Assembly (NCBI GenBank): GCA_021155905.1
Contig: JAJNBG010000016.1
Coordinates: forward strand, 62,001 to 126,000
Direction of reading: 5' to 3'
Length of the DNA stretch: 64,000 bases
Source: Bacteroidota bacterium
GTDB taxonomy: Bacteria > Bacteroidota > Bacteroidia > B-17B0 > Aurantibacillaceae
Each line of letters opens with the position of its first letter. The stretch's first letter is position 1. Below are positions 9,056 through 17,787 of this stretch, piece by piece. Under the pieces are notes generated by a model. That model did no database searches and was not told the origin of the DNA. It was given only the letters and a program-made list of their open reading frames with translations. The position numbers and the translations under genes are program-made.

Positions 9056-11158
9056 TTATTTAAATAATCTTATAATTATTATTTCAGCGGCTAAAAAGAC
9101 TAAGGCTAAAATTAAAAACAATTTCCACAATTTTTTGCCGTCGTTAACTTCTTGCAGTGCATTTGTTAATGTTTTTTCACCGGGCGCGATAATCGTGATA
9201 TTTTTTAACGCCATTTCATTCATTTGCTTTTGCAAATCTTCAGTTGTCATAAAATTCATATCCGATTCCTTCCGGTTATAATTAAAAGCGAGGTCTTTCA
9301 CCGGGGCTTCATTTTCTATCACTTCATAATGCCCTGCTTCTGTTATTTGATTCTGCGTAAACAAAGTGGTTGCATTGTTAACCACACGGTGTTCCGGAAT
9401 CACATCCAGTTTTTTGGTTGCTGCAGTACCTGGCCCGATTGCTGCCGGCGTGTTTGAAGTTGCTGAAATATGATCTTTGATAATGTGTAACGGTTTGTCA
9501 GAGAAATTAGAAGCTGTGTTCAAAACAATGGCTTCATTAACCGCGGTTTTGTAATAAACCGGGGAAGGCTTCAAACTCAGGATGGCCATCTTAATCAAAG
9601 TAGGAACAAAAATCGCATGCTTCAATAAATTAGAACCGGTTTCATCCGAAGGAATTGCAAACAGGTAAATTTTTCCATTGCCCAAAGGATTTAAGGATAC
9701 AAGAAACTGCCCGTTTTGCAACAATACCAATGCCTGGGAATTGCTGTTGGTAGTTTTTGAAAACTCAAAATGTTCAAATACTTTTGGCAGATCCATGCGT
9801 TGATCAATCTTATCAAACACGCCTTCATACAATCCCTGTTCAAAATTAATGCCCGCAGTTTTTGTATTGACCGAATCCAGTCTCAGGATCTGAGGCAATT
9901 GCAGATTTTGGAAAGCGGTATTATAAGAGTCAATGTCTGATTTTTTAGAAGGAAAAATTACAATGCTGCCGCCAGCCGACACAAATTTCTGGAGTTCAGA
10001 AGTAAGGCCTGAAGTTAAAGTGCTCAACTCATTCAATACAATAATGTTTGTTTTTGAAAAAACACTGTAGTCGATCGATGCTTCATTATTCTCCTGGTAA
10101 ACAAATAAACTATCGTCCTGCATTAATGACCTGAAATTTCCGGCCGTCCTGGTTTCTTTCCCATTGATGACTAGGGTGCGAATGGTCGTCTGAGCATTAA
10201 AGCTAAAATAAAAATCATCGTCGTAAGTGATTGGATAATCCTCAATTTTCAAAACACCTTTATTGACACCTTTGGTTTTTATGGTGAATGAAATGCTGAC
10301 GTCCTTTTTATTACCGGCTGCCACATCGTATGACCCCAGCGAAACCTGTGCGTTATTAATGAATAATTTAAGCGTTCCATTCTCTATATCTTTTGTGCTC
10401 TTGTTGACTATGATCGCGTGAATGATTTGTTGTGTCTCGTACTGCTGAACCGGGGACTCAAACCAAACGCTGTCAATGTAAACATTACTAACTTCAGAGG
10501 ATGCAATGGGAATAAAATTGATGGCAATCGTTGTATCCACAACTGCTTTCTGAATATCTGTACTGTTCTTTTGAAAATCGCTTAGGACATAGACCCGTTT
10601 ATTTTTGGACGTACTATTTTTTAAAAAATCCTGCTGGCGTTTCAATACGTCATTTAAAGATCGGGAAGCCGAGGATATTTTTACTTCGTTTAACTGTTCA
10701 ATAAATTCTTCTTTGGAGACAAAACGTTGGTGTCGGCCTTCAAAATCATTGGTCAACAATTGCAATTTATCACTGGCGTTAAATGTATTGGCTATTTCAT
10801 TGGCGTATTCTTTAGCGTTTTCCAAAAGAGTGCCTTTCTTATTGGTACTCTCCATACTGAAGGAATTGTCAATGTAAATGCTGACAGCTTTCTCTCCTGC
10901 AATTGATTTTGTTTTACCCGGGATAAAGGGTTGCGCAAAGGCAAACACCAGGCAAGTGATAGCTAAAATCCGCATCGCCAGGATCAGCCATTCTTTTAAT
11001 TTGGACTTACTATCACTTTCCTGCTTTAATTCTTTTAGGAACTGAACGTTTGTAAAATATACTTTTTTGTATTTTCTGAAATTGAAAAGATGAATAATAA
11101 TTGGAATGGCGATTGCGGCAAGTCCGATTAAAAATGTAGGAAACAAAAAATTCATCAA
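9056..11158 (-). CDS. BatA-domain membrane protein with von Willebrand A-like region
   Basis: A 700-residue inner-membrane protein. Residues 1-80 match the BatA N-terminal pattern: a helix (FPTFLIGLAAIAIPIIIHLF), a cytoplasmic RKYKKVYFTNVQFL segment, then a second helix (ILAITCLVFAFAQPF). A von Willebrand A-like fold follows, with a MIDAS-type D-x-S-x-S (YIDNSFSM, about residue 95). A long periplasmic region carries Ig-like and glutamine-amidotransferase-like stretches, and a last helix (LFLILALVFLAAEIIIIRLF) ends the protein. The family is widespread in Bacteroidota next to dihydroorotase-like genes, as here. Its molecular role is not established; 'aerotolerance' is a historical name from Bacteroides Bat genes. 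Confidence 0.8.
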   Translation of the reverse strand: MMNFLFPTFLIGLAAIAIPIIIHLFNFRKYKKVYFTNVQFLKELKQESDSKSKLKEWLILAMRILAITCLVFAFAQPFIPGKTKSIAGEKAVSIYIDNSFSMESTNKKGTLLENAKEYANEIANTFNASDKLQLLTNDFEGRHQRFVSKEEFIEQLNEVKISSASRSLNDVLKRQQDFLKNSTSKNKRVYVLSDFQKNSTDIQKAVVDTTIAINFIPIASSEVSNVYIDSVWFESPVQQYETQQIIHAIIVNKSTKDIENGTLKLFINNAQVSLGSYDVAAGNKKDVSISFTIKTKGVNKGVLKIEDYPITYDDDFYFSFNAQTTIRTLVINGKETRTAGNFRSLMQDDSLFVYQENNEASIDYSVFSKTNIIVLNELSTLTSGLTSELQKFVSAGGSIVIFPSKKSDIDSYNTAFQNLQLPQILRLDSVNTKTAGINFEQGLYEGVFDKIDQRMDLPKVFEHFEFSKTTNSNSQALVLLQNGQFLVSLNPLGNGKIYLFAIPSDETGSNLLKHAIFVPTLIKMAILSLKPSPVYYKTAVNEAIVLNTASNFSDKPLHIIKDHISATSNTPAAIGPGTAATKKLDVIPEHRVVNNATTLFTQNQITEAGHYEVIENEAPVKDLAFNYNRKESDMNFMTTEDLQKQMNEMALKNITIIAPGEKTLTNALQEVNDGKKLWKLFLILALVFLAAEIIIIRLFK

Positions 11159-11288
11159 TGGTAAAAATACATTTTTTTAGCATATATGTTAATGATGTGC
11201 CAGATTGATAAATTATGGTCACACAACTGCTTTTAAAGATTTGATGTCTTTTTTCAACACTAATTCTCAAAAAAGTTAGCTTTTTTTC

Positions 11289-11319
11289 TTGCACCCCCCC
11301 TTTTTTTGATATATTTTTG
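11289..11319 (+). promoter_or_regulatory. Candidate Bacteroidota-type promoter for glutamine synthetase
   Basis: TTG at 11289-11291 is followed after 20 bases by TATTTTTG at 11312-11319, matching the -33 TTG / -7 TAnnTTTG pattern of the primary sigma factor in this phylum. The predicted transcript would start near 11325, about 45 bases before the glutamine synthetase ATG. Two C-runs (around 11293 and 11345, each in a CACCCCCC context) flank the -7 box and could be an operator pair; that part is speculation. Confidence 0.5.
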
Positions 11320-11369
11320 TCAAAAAATTGACAATTTTCAGTTACACCCCCCTATAAAAATCAAAAAAT

Positions 11370-13559
11370 ATGAGCACAAGACGCATTTTAGCCATGCAGG
11401 ATGTTGTAAAAAGAACCCCGGTTGAGTTCAACAACAACAATCAACAAGTTTCACAGTATTATGGGTCCAATGTATTCGGATTGGATGCCATGCGTGAGTT
11501 TCTTTCAGAAGAAGCCTTCAATAGCATTCAAAACTCCATGCACCAGGGAACTATTGTGGAACGTAAAATGGCTGATCAGGTGGCTGCCTGCATGAAAGCA
11601 TGGGCGCAAAGTAAGGGTGTAACACACTTTACACACTGGTTCCAGCCCTTATCAGGCGCAACTGCTGAAAAACATGACGGTTTTTTTGAACCTATAGAAG
11701 GTGGACGTGCCATCGAACGTTTCAGTGGAAATGCTTTGGTTCAGCAGGAACCGGATGCTTCTTCCTTTCCAAACGGAGGAATCCGTAACACCTTTGAAGC
11801 CCGTGGTTACACAGCCTGGGACCCGACTTCTCCGGCTTTTATCTGGGGAGAAACCTTATGTATTCCTACTATCTTTATTTCTTATACCGGTGAATCATTA
11901 GACTTTAAAACGCCTTTATTAAAATCACTCCACGCCGTTGATAAAGCGGCGACCGATGTTTGCCAGTATTTTGATAAAAACGTGACGAAGGTTATTGCCA
12001 CCTTAGGATGGGAACAGGAATATTTTTTAGTAGATTCTGCTTTATACAATATCCGTTATGACATTCAGCAAACGGGACGTACTTTATTCGGACATGCTGC
12101 CGCTAAAGGCCAACAGCTGGAAGACCATTACTGGGGTTCTATCCCCGAAAGAGTTTCGGCTTACATGCGTGACTTTGAATATGAGGCTCATTTATTAGGA
12201 ATTCCGGTTCGTACCCGTCACAATGAAGTAGCGCCTGCTCAATTTGAATGTGCGCCGGTATTCGAAGAGACGAATTTAGCTGTTGACCATAATTTACTGT
12301 TAATGGACGTAATGGAAAAAGTAGCCATTCGCCATAATTTCCGTGTGCTAATGCATGAAAAACCTTATGCCGGCGTAAACGGAAGCGGAAAACATAACAA
12401 CTGGAGCTTAGCCACCAATACCGGGAAAAATTTATTGTCTCCGGGTAAAACACCAAAAACCAATTTACAGTTCCTGACATTCTTCGTCAATACAGTAAAA
12501 GCGGTTTACGAACATGCTGATTTATTGCGTGCGTCTATCGCTTCTGCGAATAACGATCATCGATTAGGTGCGAACGAAGCTCCTCCGGCAATCATGTCGG
12601 TTTTCCTTGGAGAACAATTATCCAAAGTATTGGATGAATTGGAGAAATCGATTCATAGCGGGAAAATGAGTCCGGAAGAAAAAACAGCCCTGAAAATGAA
12701 TATCGGAAGGATTCCGGACATTTTATTGGACAATACTGACCGGAACAGAACTTCTCCATTTGCCTTCACCGGTAATAAATTTGAATTCAGAGCAGTGGGT
12801 TCCAGCGCTAACTGCGGCGGACCAATGACTGTTTTAAATGCGATCATGGCTGAACAACTGGTGACTTTCAAAAAAGACGTAGATGCTTTGATTAATAAAA
12901 AAGTAGAAAAGGATGAAGCCATTTTCCAGGTATTAAAAAAATACATCATTGAGAGTAAAAAAATTCGTTTCGAAGGAAACGGATATGGCGACGCCTGGAA
13001 AGCAGAAGCAAAAAAACGTGGGTTGAATAATATTCCAACCACACCGGGTGCTTTAGAAGCAATGATTTCCAAAAAGACGTTGGCCATGTATGAAACGCAG
13101 GGCATTTTAAGCCATCGCGAACAGGAAGCCCGTTATGAAATTGCTTTGGAAACCTACACCAAAAAGATCCAGATTGAATCCCGTATCATTGCCGATATGG
13201 TAAGTAACCAGATTATTCCGGCAGCTTTAAATTATCAAAAAACGCTGGTGGAAAATGTACGTGGCATGAAAGAAATCCTGTCTCCGGCGGAATTTAAAGT
13301 AGTTGCCAAGAGTCAACTGGAATTGATTAAAGAGATTTCCGAAAAGGTGACCATCATTAAAACGGAAGCAGAATTAATGACCGAAGAACGCAAAAAAGCA
13401 AACAACCTGGATAATGCAAAAAAACAGGCCCATGCCTACTGCGAAAAAGTAAAGCCATATTTTGAATCCATGCGTTATAATGTGGACAAATTGGAAGGTA
13501 TTGTGGACGATGCCACCTGGCCTTTACCAAAATACCGGGAAATGCTATATTTAAGATAA
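11370..13559 (+). CDS. glnN: Type III glutamine synthetase
   Basis: Condenses ammonia with glutamate using ATP. At 729 residues it has the size of the GSIII family (about 700-730) rather than GSI (about 470). The glycine/asparagine signature GVNGSGKHNNWS lies near residues 335-346, and other family stretches are visible: ATLGWEQEYFLVD, the Glu-rich metal region FECAPVFEETNLAVDHN, LGANEAPPA and EFRAVGSSANCGGP. A long helical C-terminal part, rich in Lys and Glu, follows as expected for GSIII. The ATG at 11370 is preceded by a promoter candidate and followed by a strong hairpin terminator, so it appears monocistronic. GSIII is a usual main glutamine synthetase in Bacteroidota. Confidence 0.96.
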   Translation: MSTRRILAMQDVVKRTPVEFNNNNQQVSQYYGSNVFGLDAMREFLSEEAFNSIQNSMHQGTIVERKMADQVAACMKAWAQSKGVTHFTHWFQPLSGATAEKHDGFFEPIEGGRAIERFSGNALVQQEPDASSFPNGGIRNTFEARGYTAWDPTSPAFIWGETLCIPTIFISYTGESLDFKTPLLKSLHAVDKAATDVCQYFDKNVTKVIATLGWEQEYFLVDSALYNIRYDIQQTGRTLFGHAAAKGQQLEDHYWGSIPERVSAYMRDFEYEAHLLGIPVRTRHNEVAPAQFECAPVFEETNLAVDHNLLLMDVMEKVAIRHNFRVLMHEKPYAGVNGSGKHNNWSLATNTGKNLLSPGKTPKTNLQFLTFFVNTVKAVYEHADLLRASIASANNDHRLGANEAPPAIMSVFLGEQLSKVLDELEKSIHSGKMSPEEKTALKMNIGRIPDILLDNTDRNRTSPFAFTGNKFEFRAVGSSANCGGPMTVLNAIMAEQLVTFKKDVDALINKKVEKDEAIFQVLKKYIIESKKIRFEGNGYGDAWKAEAKKRGLNNIPTTPGALEAMISKKTLAMYETQGILSHREQEARYEIALETYTKKIQIESRIIADMVSNQIIPAALNYQKTLVENVRGMKEILSPAEFKVVAKSQLELIKEISEKVTIIKTEAELMTEERKKANNLDNAKKQAHAYCEKVKPYFESMRYNVDKLEGIVDDATWPLPKYREMLYLR

Positions 13560-13565
13560 AACCAC

Positions 13566-13594
13566 AAAAAACGCCGATGAAATTGGCGTTTTTT
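13566..13594 (+). terminator. Rho-independent terminator after glutamine synthetase
   Basis: AAAAAACGCC and GGCGTTTTTT form a perfect 10-bp stem around a 9-base loop, ending in a T-run, 7 bases after the glutamine synthetase stop codon. Confidence 0.85.
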
Positions 13595-13659
13595 GTCAAT
13601 AAATTTTTGAAGTTTTAAAATAATATATATATTAGCACCTTACAAAGTTTAATTTACCT

Positions 13660-15720
13660 ATGAAAAACTTAAAAAAACTAGCACTAACCACTATCGCTAT
13701 CATGGCGTTTGTATTTTCTGTAAGCGCTCAGAAAAACTATTTAAAAGATGCTGATGTTGCCTATGAAAATCATCAGTATTTTAATGCGATTGAGCTTTAC
13801 AAGCAGGCTTATACAAAGGTGAAAAAAGCAGATGCTAAAGCAAGAATATTATTCAGAACTGCTGATGCATATCAGCAAATCAACGATTTAAAAGGTGCTG
13901 AAACATATTATAGTAAGGCTATCAAGGCAAAATACCCTGATCCGATTGCAATTTTAAACCTGGCTGATGTTTTAAAGGCTCAGCAAAGATATGAAGAGGC
14001 AATTGTAGAATATAACAACTACAAAAAAGAAATGCCTTCTGATCCACGTGGCGAAAACGGAGTTAAATCCTGTGAATTAGCCAAACAATGGAAAGATGCT
14101 AAAAACACTCCTGAAACCCGTTTAAAAGTTGAAAACATGGCGTTGATCAACTCTAAAGAGTCAGATTTCAGTCCTTCTTATGCAGATAAAAAATTCAATA
14201 CTTTAATTTTCACTTCTACCCGCCAGGGCGCTACCGGAGCAATTGATGTCACAACCGGTCAGAATCACTCGGATTTATACGAAGCTAAATTAGACAAAAA
14301 CGGAAAATGGAGCACTCCTGCGCCATTAGCAAGTACTATCGTTTCTAAAATGAATGAGGCATCTGTTTCTGTTTCTAAAAAAGGTGACATGATGTTTATG
14401 ACACGTTGCCCTGAAGGAAAGAACAAACAATTAAAATGTCAGTTATACTTTTGTAAAAAACAAGGTCCATCATGGGCAGAGCCTGAATTATTACCTTTTT
14501 GTGTAGATTCAATCGCTTTTGCGCATCCTGCGATTTCTCCAAACGGTAAAGTATTGTACTTCACGTCTAAATTAGCCGGTGGATACGGTGGAAAAGATAT
14601 CTGGCTGAGTACTTATGATGATAAAGGAAAAACCTGGGGACAACCAGTAAATGCTGGTCCTTCCATCAATACTCAGGGCGATGAAATGTATCCGTATATG
14701 GCAGATGATGATAAGACATTATATTTCTCATCTAACTACCATTTAGGTATGGGTGGATTGGATTTGTTTAAAGCTGAAAAAGGAACTGATGGAAAATTCA
14801 CTAAATCTCCTGAGAATTTGAAATCTCCAATGAACTCTGCAGGTGATGACTTCGGTATTATTTTCGAAGGTAAAAAAATGAAGGGTTATTTCACTTCTAA
14901 CCGTGAAGGTGGTAAAGGAAGCGATGATATCTATTCTTTCATCTTACCTCCTTTGAATTTCAACCTGACCGGAACAGTGGTAAGTGCTGAAAATAATGAG
15001 CCAGTAATGAATGCTTTAATTCACTTAAAAGGTTCAAGCGGAGACATGTATGAATTCAAAACTCTTGCTGACGGTAAATACAACTTCAAATTAAAAGAAA
15101 ATACTTCTTACGAAGTAACAGTTGCTACCGATAAAAGTACTACTTCACAAACCTTTAAATTAGGCTTCCTTGCTAACAAGGACATGGGTAAATTAACCAC
15201 TGTGGATGAAAACGAATCAAAGGATTTCGTGAAAGACTTTGCTCTAACTCCTGTTAAAGCTGAGATTCGTTTCCCTGCTGTACAATACGACTTAGGAAAA
15301 GCTACTTTACGTCCGGAGTCTAGAGATTCATTAAATTTCTTATACCAGACTTTAATAGACAATCCTTCAATTGTAATCGAATTACAAGCTCACACGGATA
15401 GTCGTGGTAATAATAAAGCCAACCAGAAATTATCTGAAGAACGTGCTAAATCCTGTGTGGACTATTTAAATCTTGAGAAAAAAATCCCATTAGAGCGTTT
15501 AAAATCCAAAGGTTGGGGTGAAGAAAAGTTGTTAATCAAAGACGTGGTAATTAATAAAGCTAAAACGAAAGAAGAGAAGGAAGCTTTACACCAGAAAAAC
15601 CGTCGTACGGTATTCCGTATTGTAAACTGGGATTATGTTGATCCAAATGCACCGAAATCTGACAAGCCAATTTACAAGCCTCAGGTAAAAGGTGAAGAGA
15701 ATTCTGAAGAAGTAGAATAA
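13660..15720 (+). CDS. PorE-like T9SS protein: TPR, PD40 propeller, carboxypeptidase-regulatory and OmpA domains
   Basis: A 686-residue envelope protein with the four-part order described for PorE, a T9SS component that anchors to peptidoglycan. Signal peptide residues 1-23 (ending VSAQ). TPR-like helices about 24-150 (NAIELYKQAYTK, AILNLADVLKAQQRYEEAIVEY). WD40/PD40 beta-propeller blades about 170-430 (DFSPSYADKKFNTLIFTST, AHPAISPNGKVLYFTS, GGYGGKDIW). A carboxypeptidase-regulatory-like domain about 440-510 (LTGTVVSAENNEPVMNALI). OmpA C-terminal peptidoglycan-binding domain about 545-665 (ELQAHTDSRGNNKANQKLSE). Its lone position, away from other por genes, does not prove the T9SS role, because paralogues with the same layout exist. 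A strong terminator follows. Confidence 0.85.
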   Translation: MKNLKKLALTTIAIMAFVFSVSAQKNYLKDADVAYENHQYFNAIELYKQAYTKVKKADAKARILFRTADAYQQINDLKGAETYYSKAIKAKYPDPIAILNLADVLKAQQRYEEAIVEYNNYKKEMPSDPRGENGVKSCELAKQWKDAKNTPETRLKVENMALINSKESDFSPSYADKKFNTLIFTSTRQGATGAIDVTTGQNHSDLYEAKLDKNGKWSTPAPLASTIVSKMNEASVSVSKKGDMMFMTRCPEGKNKQLKCQLYFCKKQGPSWAEPELLPFCVDSIAFAHPAISPNGKVLYFTSKLAGGYGGKDIWLSTYDDKGKTWGQPVNAGPSINTQGDEMYPYMADDDKTLYFSSNYHLGMGGLDLFKAEKGTDGKFTKSPENLKSPMNSAGDDFGIIFEGKKMKGYFTSNREGGKGSDDIYSFILPPLNFNLTGTVVSAENNEPVMNALIHLKGSSGDMYEFKTLADGKYNFKLKENTSYEVTVATDKSTTSQTFKLGFLANKDMGKLTTVDENESKDFVKDFALTPVKAEIRFPAVQYDLGKATLRPESRDSLNFLYQTLIDNPSIVIELQAHTDSRGNNKANQKLSEERAKSCVDYLNLEKKIPLERLKSKGWGEEKLLIKDVVINKAKTKEEKEALHQKNRRTVFRIVNWDYVDPNAPKSDKPIYKPQVKGEENSEEVE

Positions 15721-15738
15721 TCTGATTCATATTTAACG

Positions 15739-15770
15739 AAAGCCCTTTCAGAATCTGAAAGGGCTTTTTT
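15739..15770 (+). terminator. Rho-independent terminator after PorE-like gene
   Basis: AAAGCCCTTTCAG / CTGAAAGGGCTTT make a 13-bp perfect stem with a 3-base loop and a T-run, 18 bases past the stop codon. Confidence 0.9.
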
Positions 15771-15824
15771 GTTATAAGATTATCGCAATTTATGTTAATT
15801 GCAAAATACTATTGGTAAATACCT

Positions 15825-15832
15825 TAATTTTG
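15825..15832 (+). promoter_or_regulatory. Candidate -7 element before the DUF4834 gene
   Basis: TAATTTTG matches TAnnTTTG and lies 22 bases before the GTG start at 15855. A TTG 23 bases upstream of it could act as the -33 element, a slightly long spacing. Confidence 0.35.
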
Positions 15833-15854
15833 TTTTATAAAAAATCGAAAAACA

Positions 15855-16064
15855 GTGCGTGATATAGTTTGGACAGTCATATTAGTCTGGGTTGTTTGGA
15901 AAATCTATGATGCGTTTTCCTCCAAAGCAAAAATTCAAAATGCAACTTCAGGAAATTCACAGAACAGAAGAGAAGGCGAAGTAAAAATTGATAAAAATGT
16001 CAATTCAAAAAGCCGTTTTAATTCTAATGATGGCGAATACGTGGATTACGAAGAAATTAAATGA
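15855..16064 (+). CDS. DUF4834 family small membrane protein
   Basis: A 69-residue protein with one N-terminal membrane helix (IVWTVILVWVVWKIYDAF, residues 4-21) and a polar, charged C-terminal tail (REGEVKIDKNVNSKSR ... EYVDYEEIK). This matches the small DUF4834 proteins common in Bacteroidota; their function is unknown. The start codon is GTG. The stop overlaps the start of the next gene (ATGA at 16061), so the two are likely co-translated. Confidence 0.7.
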   Translation: MRDIVWTVILVWVVWKIYDAFSSKAKIQNATSGNSQNRREGEVKIDKNVNSKSRFNSNDGEYVDYEEIK

Positions 16065-16639
16065 AAGTATTTTTCCTTCATATTATTTTGCTTTTTTTAT
16101 TAAGCGGTTCAGGTTATTCTCAGGAAAATACCCCTTTGCCACCATCCACACCACCACCGACACAATATCCTGTTGCTCCCAAAGAGTTCAGTAGTTTTAA
16201 AGAACGGCTCTTTTTTGGTGGTAACGTAGGTGCCTGGTTTGGCTCAACAACCTATATCAATTTATCTCCTTTGGTAGGCTGTAAAATCACTAAACAATTT
16301 TCGTTGGGCGCAGGATTTACTTATAATTACTACAGCCAAACCTACATGGGTCAAAAATACACATCTACCATTTACGGCAGTAATACATTTGCCCGATACC
16401 TGATCCTTGAAAACGTTTTTGCGCAAATTGGATGGGACCGACTCAGCGTTTCTGACTATACATCCATCATACCTAATAGCAGAGTCTGGATCGACAATAT
16501 TTTAGTAGGTGGAGGATTCCGGCAGCCATTCTCAGAAAGGGGCAGTTTTGTTGCCGCTATCTTTTATAATATCAATCAAACACCTTTAACGCCCTATCCA
16601 AATCCGATTATCCAGGTCGGATTTAATATCGGATTATAA
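16061..16639 (+). CDS. Predicted outer-membrane beta-barrel protein
   Basis: A 192-residue protein with signal peptide (residues 1-20, ending GYSQ), a proline-rich linker (PLPPSTPPPTQYP) and then alternating glycine/aromatic strands (FFGGNVGAWFGSTTYINLSPLVGCKITKQFSLGAGFTYNYY is the first half of the barrel, in pieces). It ends PIIQVGFNIGL, a barrel-like last strand. Its ATG overlaps the DUF4834 stop by four bases. No specific function is recognised. Confidence 0.65.
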   Translation: MKVFFLHIILLFLLSGSGYSQENTPLPPSTPPPTQYPVAPKEFSSFKERLFFGGNVGAWFGSTTYINLSPLVGCKITKQFSLGAGFTYNYYSQTYMGQKYTSTIYGSNTFARYLILENVFAQIGWDRLSVSDYTSIIPNSRVWIDNILVGGGFRQPFSERGSFVAAIFYNINQTPLTPYPNPIIQVGFNIGL

Positions 16640-16735
16640 GTATATAAATCAAAAATTTTTGTCATTTTTGTACTTTATTACTCTAGCGTTTGTTCCGGTT
16701 GTTACCGGAAAGTATACAAACAATTGTGGTTAACT

Positions 16736-16816
16736 GCCCAGGTGTTGGAATGGTATACAAGTACGCTTGAGGTGCGTATGTCGCAAGACGTGGGAGTTCG
16801 AGTCTCCTCCTGGGTA
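16736..16816 (+). tRNA. tRNA-Leu (anticodon GAG)
   Basis: Acceptor GCCCAGG pairs with CCTGGGT (G1-T72 wobble). The anticodon stem TACGC/GCGTA holds the loop TTGAGGT with anticodon GAG. A class II variable arm (long, as in Leu) follows, and the T-arm GGGAGTTCGAGTCTCC is canonical. The discriminator is A at 16816; CCA is not encoded. A small hairpin (TTCCGG/CCGGAA) lies about 20 bases upstream. Confidence 0.93.
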
Positions 16817-16819
16817 CAG

Positions 16820-16855
16820 CTCCAAAAAGAGGAAACTTTTTTTGGAGTTTTTTTT
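16820..16855 (+). terminator. Terminator after tRNA-Leu
   Basis: CTCCAAAAA / TTTTTGGAG stem with a loop of about 10 bases, followed by a run of eight T, immediately downstream of the tRNA. Confidence 0.85.
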
Positions 16856-17085
16856 ATTTATGCAAGCGAGAACAAAAGTTTTATTTGCAAATACTCCTAG
16901 AATTTATCAGCCAATCCGCATCCTATAGACGAAAGTAAAAAGACAAACATTTTTTTATGCAATAAGAAAAACACATTTAGCGATGACAAACACAAAGCAG
17001 GAACACGCAGGTAGTGCTTTGACGATTTTATGATGAGGCAGGGTTTCAATGGATGTACCTTTGTAGTAAATAAAACCATTGTACT

Positions 17086-17583
17086 ATGAAAACATTAAGA
17101 AACAAGTTTTGGGCGCTGCTTTTGATCACATCAGTCGCTTTTTTAAGCTGTAAAAAAGAAGATCGTTTTTCGCCTTACGCGAAGTCCAGTAGCAAAATCG
17201 CAGATGAGAATACTGTGAGTCGAAATGACTGGAAAATAACCACATTCCAGGTGGGAGAAATGTCTGAGGTAAACCTTTTCAAAGAATACATTTTTAAATT
17301 CAAAGGTGGAGAAATTCAGGCCTTAACAAACAATAGTTCAGAAACCGGTAAATGGATTATTGGGCGAAAAGGTGAAATGATAACCATACATTTTGACTCC
17401 AGTCCATTGAGTAAATTAAACAGGGAGTGGAATATTCTGAGTAAAACAGACTATGACATTAAGCTGGAACAGGTAAACAGAAAAGGTGAAACGGTATCAT
17501 TGAGTTTTCAACGTTTCAAGAGAGTAGATCTCCCTACACAAACAGAAGTTCCTACCGATCCTGAAACTCCTACTTTTGAATAA
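17086..17583 (+). CDS. Lipoprotein, possibly lipocalin-like
   Basis: A 165-residue protein with a lipoprotein signal: KTLRNKFWALLLITSVAFLSC, with the lipobox Cys at about residue 22 followed by KKED. The mature part has the pattern W-K-I-T...F-K...G-K-W-x-x...I-x-F-x-x-S-P...L-x-R-E-W, similar to small lipocalin-like proteins of Bacteroidota that start with a conserved Trp and hold G-x-W in the middle. A TACCTTTG box lies about 22 bases upstream and a perfect hairpin terminator follows. Probably membrane-anchored in the periplasm or outer membrane; ligand unknown. Confidence 0.65.
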   Translation: MKTLRNKFWALLLITSVAFLSCKKEDRFSPYAKSSSKIADENTVSRNDWKITTFQVGEMSEVNLFKEYIFKFKGGEIQALTNNSSETGKWIIGRKGEMITIHFDSSPLSKLNREWNILSKTDYDIKLEQVNRKGETVSLSFQRFKRVDLPTQTEVPTDPETPTFE

Positions 17584-17607
17584 AGCGCAGAAGCAGTCAA
17601 TTTTACA

Positions 17608-17640
17608 AAGCTCCAAAAAAGTTCGATTTTTTGGAGCTTT
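17608..17640 (+). terminator. Rho-independent terminator after lipoprotein gene
   Basis: AAAGCTCCAAAAAA / TTTTTTGGAGCTTT, a 14-bp perfect stem with a 5-base loop. It is nearly the same stem as the tRNA-Leu terminator at 16820. Confidence 0.85.
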
Positions 17641-17787
17641 GTTCGTTTAAAAAGAATATATCCAAAATCATAAATATTTGCAATCCCCCTTTTGCATTAT
17701 TTAAGAGCTCTGTTAAGTCTAATACCCATTTATTCCTTAAATTTAAGTACATCAGGTTTACTCGTTGGCACCGTCAATATAAACCTA

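Noticed and set aside
17764..17781. Second sigma-54-like sequence (TTGGCACC...) before the hybrid kinase gene
   Set aside because: The -24 part matches, but the -12 position reads AT instead of GC and transcription would start beyond the ATG at 17788.
17692..17787. Extended start of the hybrid kinase at a TTG
   Set aside because: The 32 extra residues show no family character and the ATG at 17788 gives the usual short cytoplasmic stub before the first helix.
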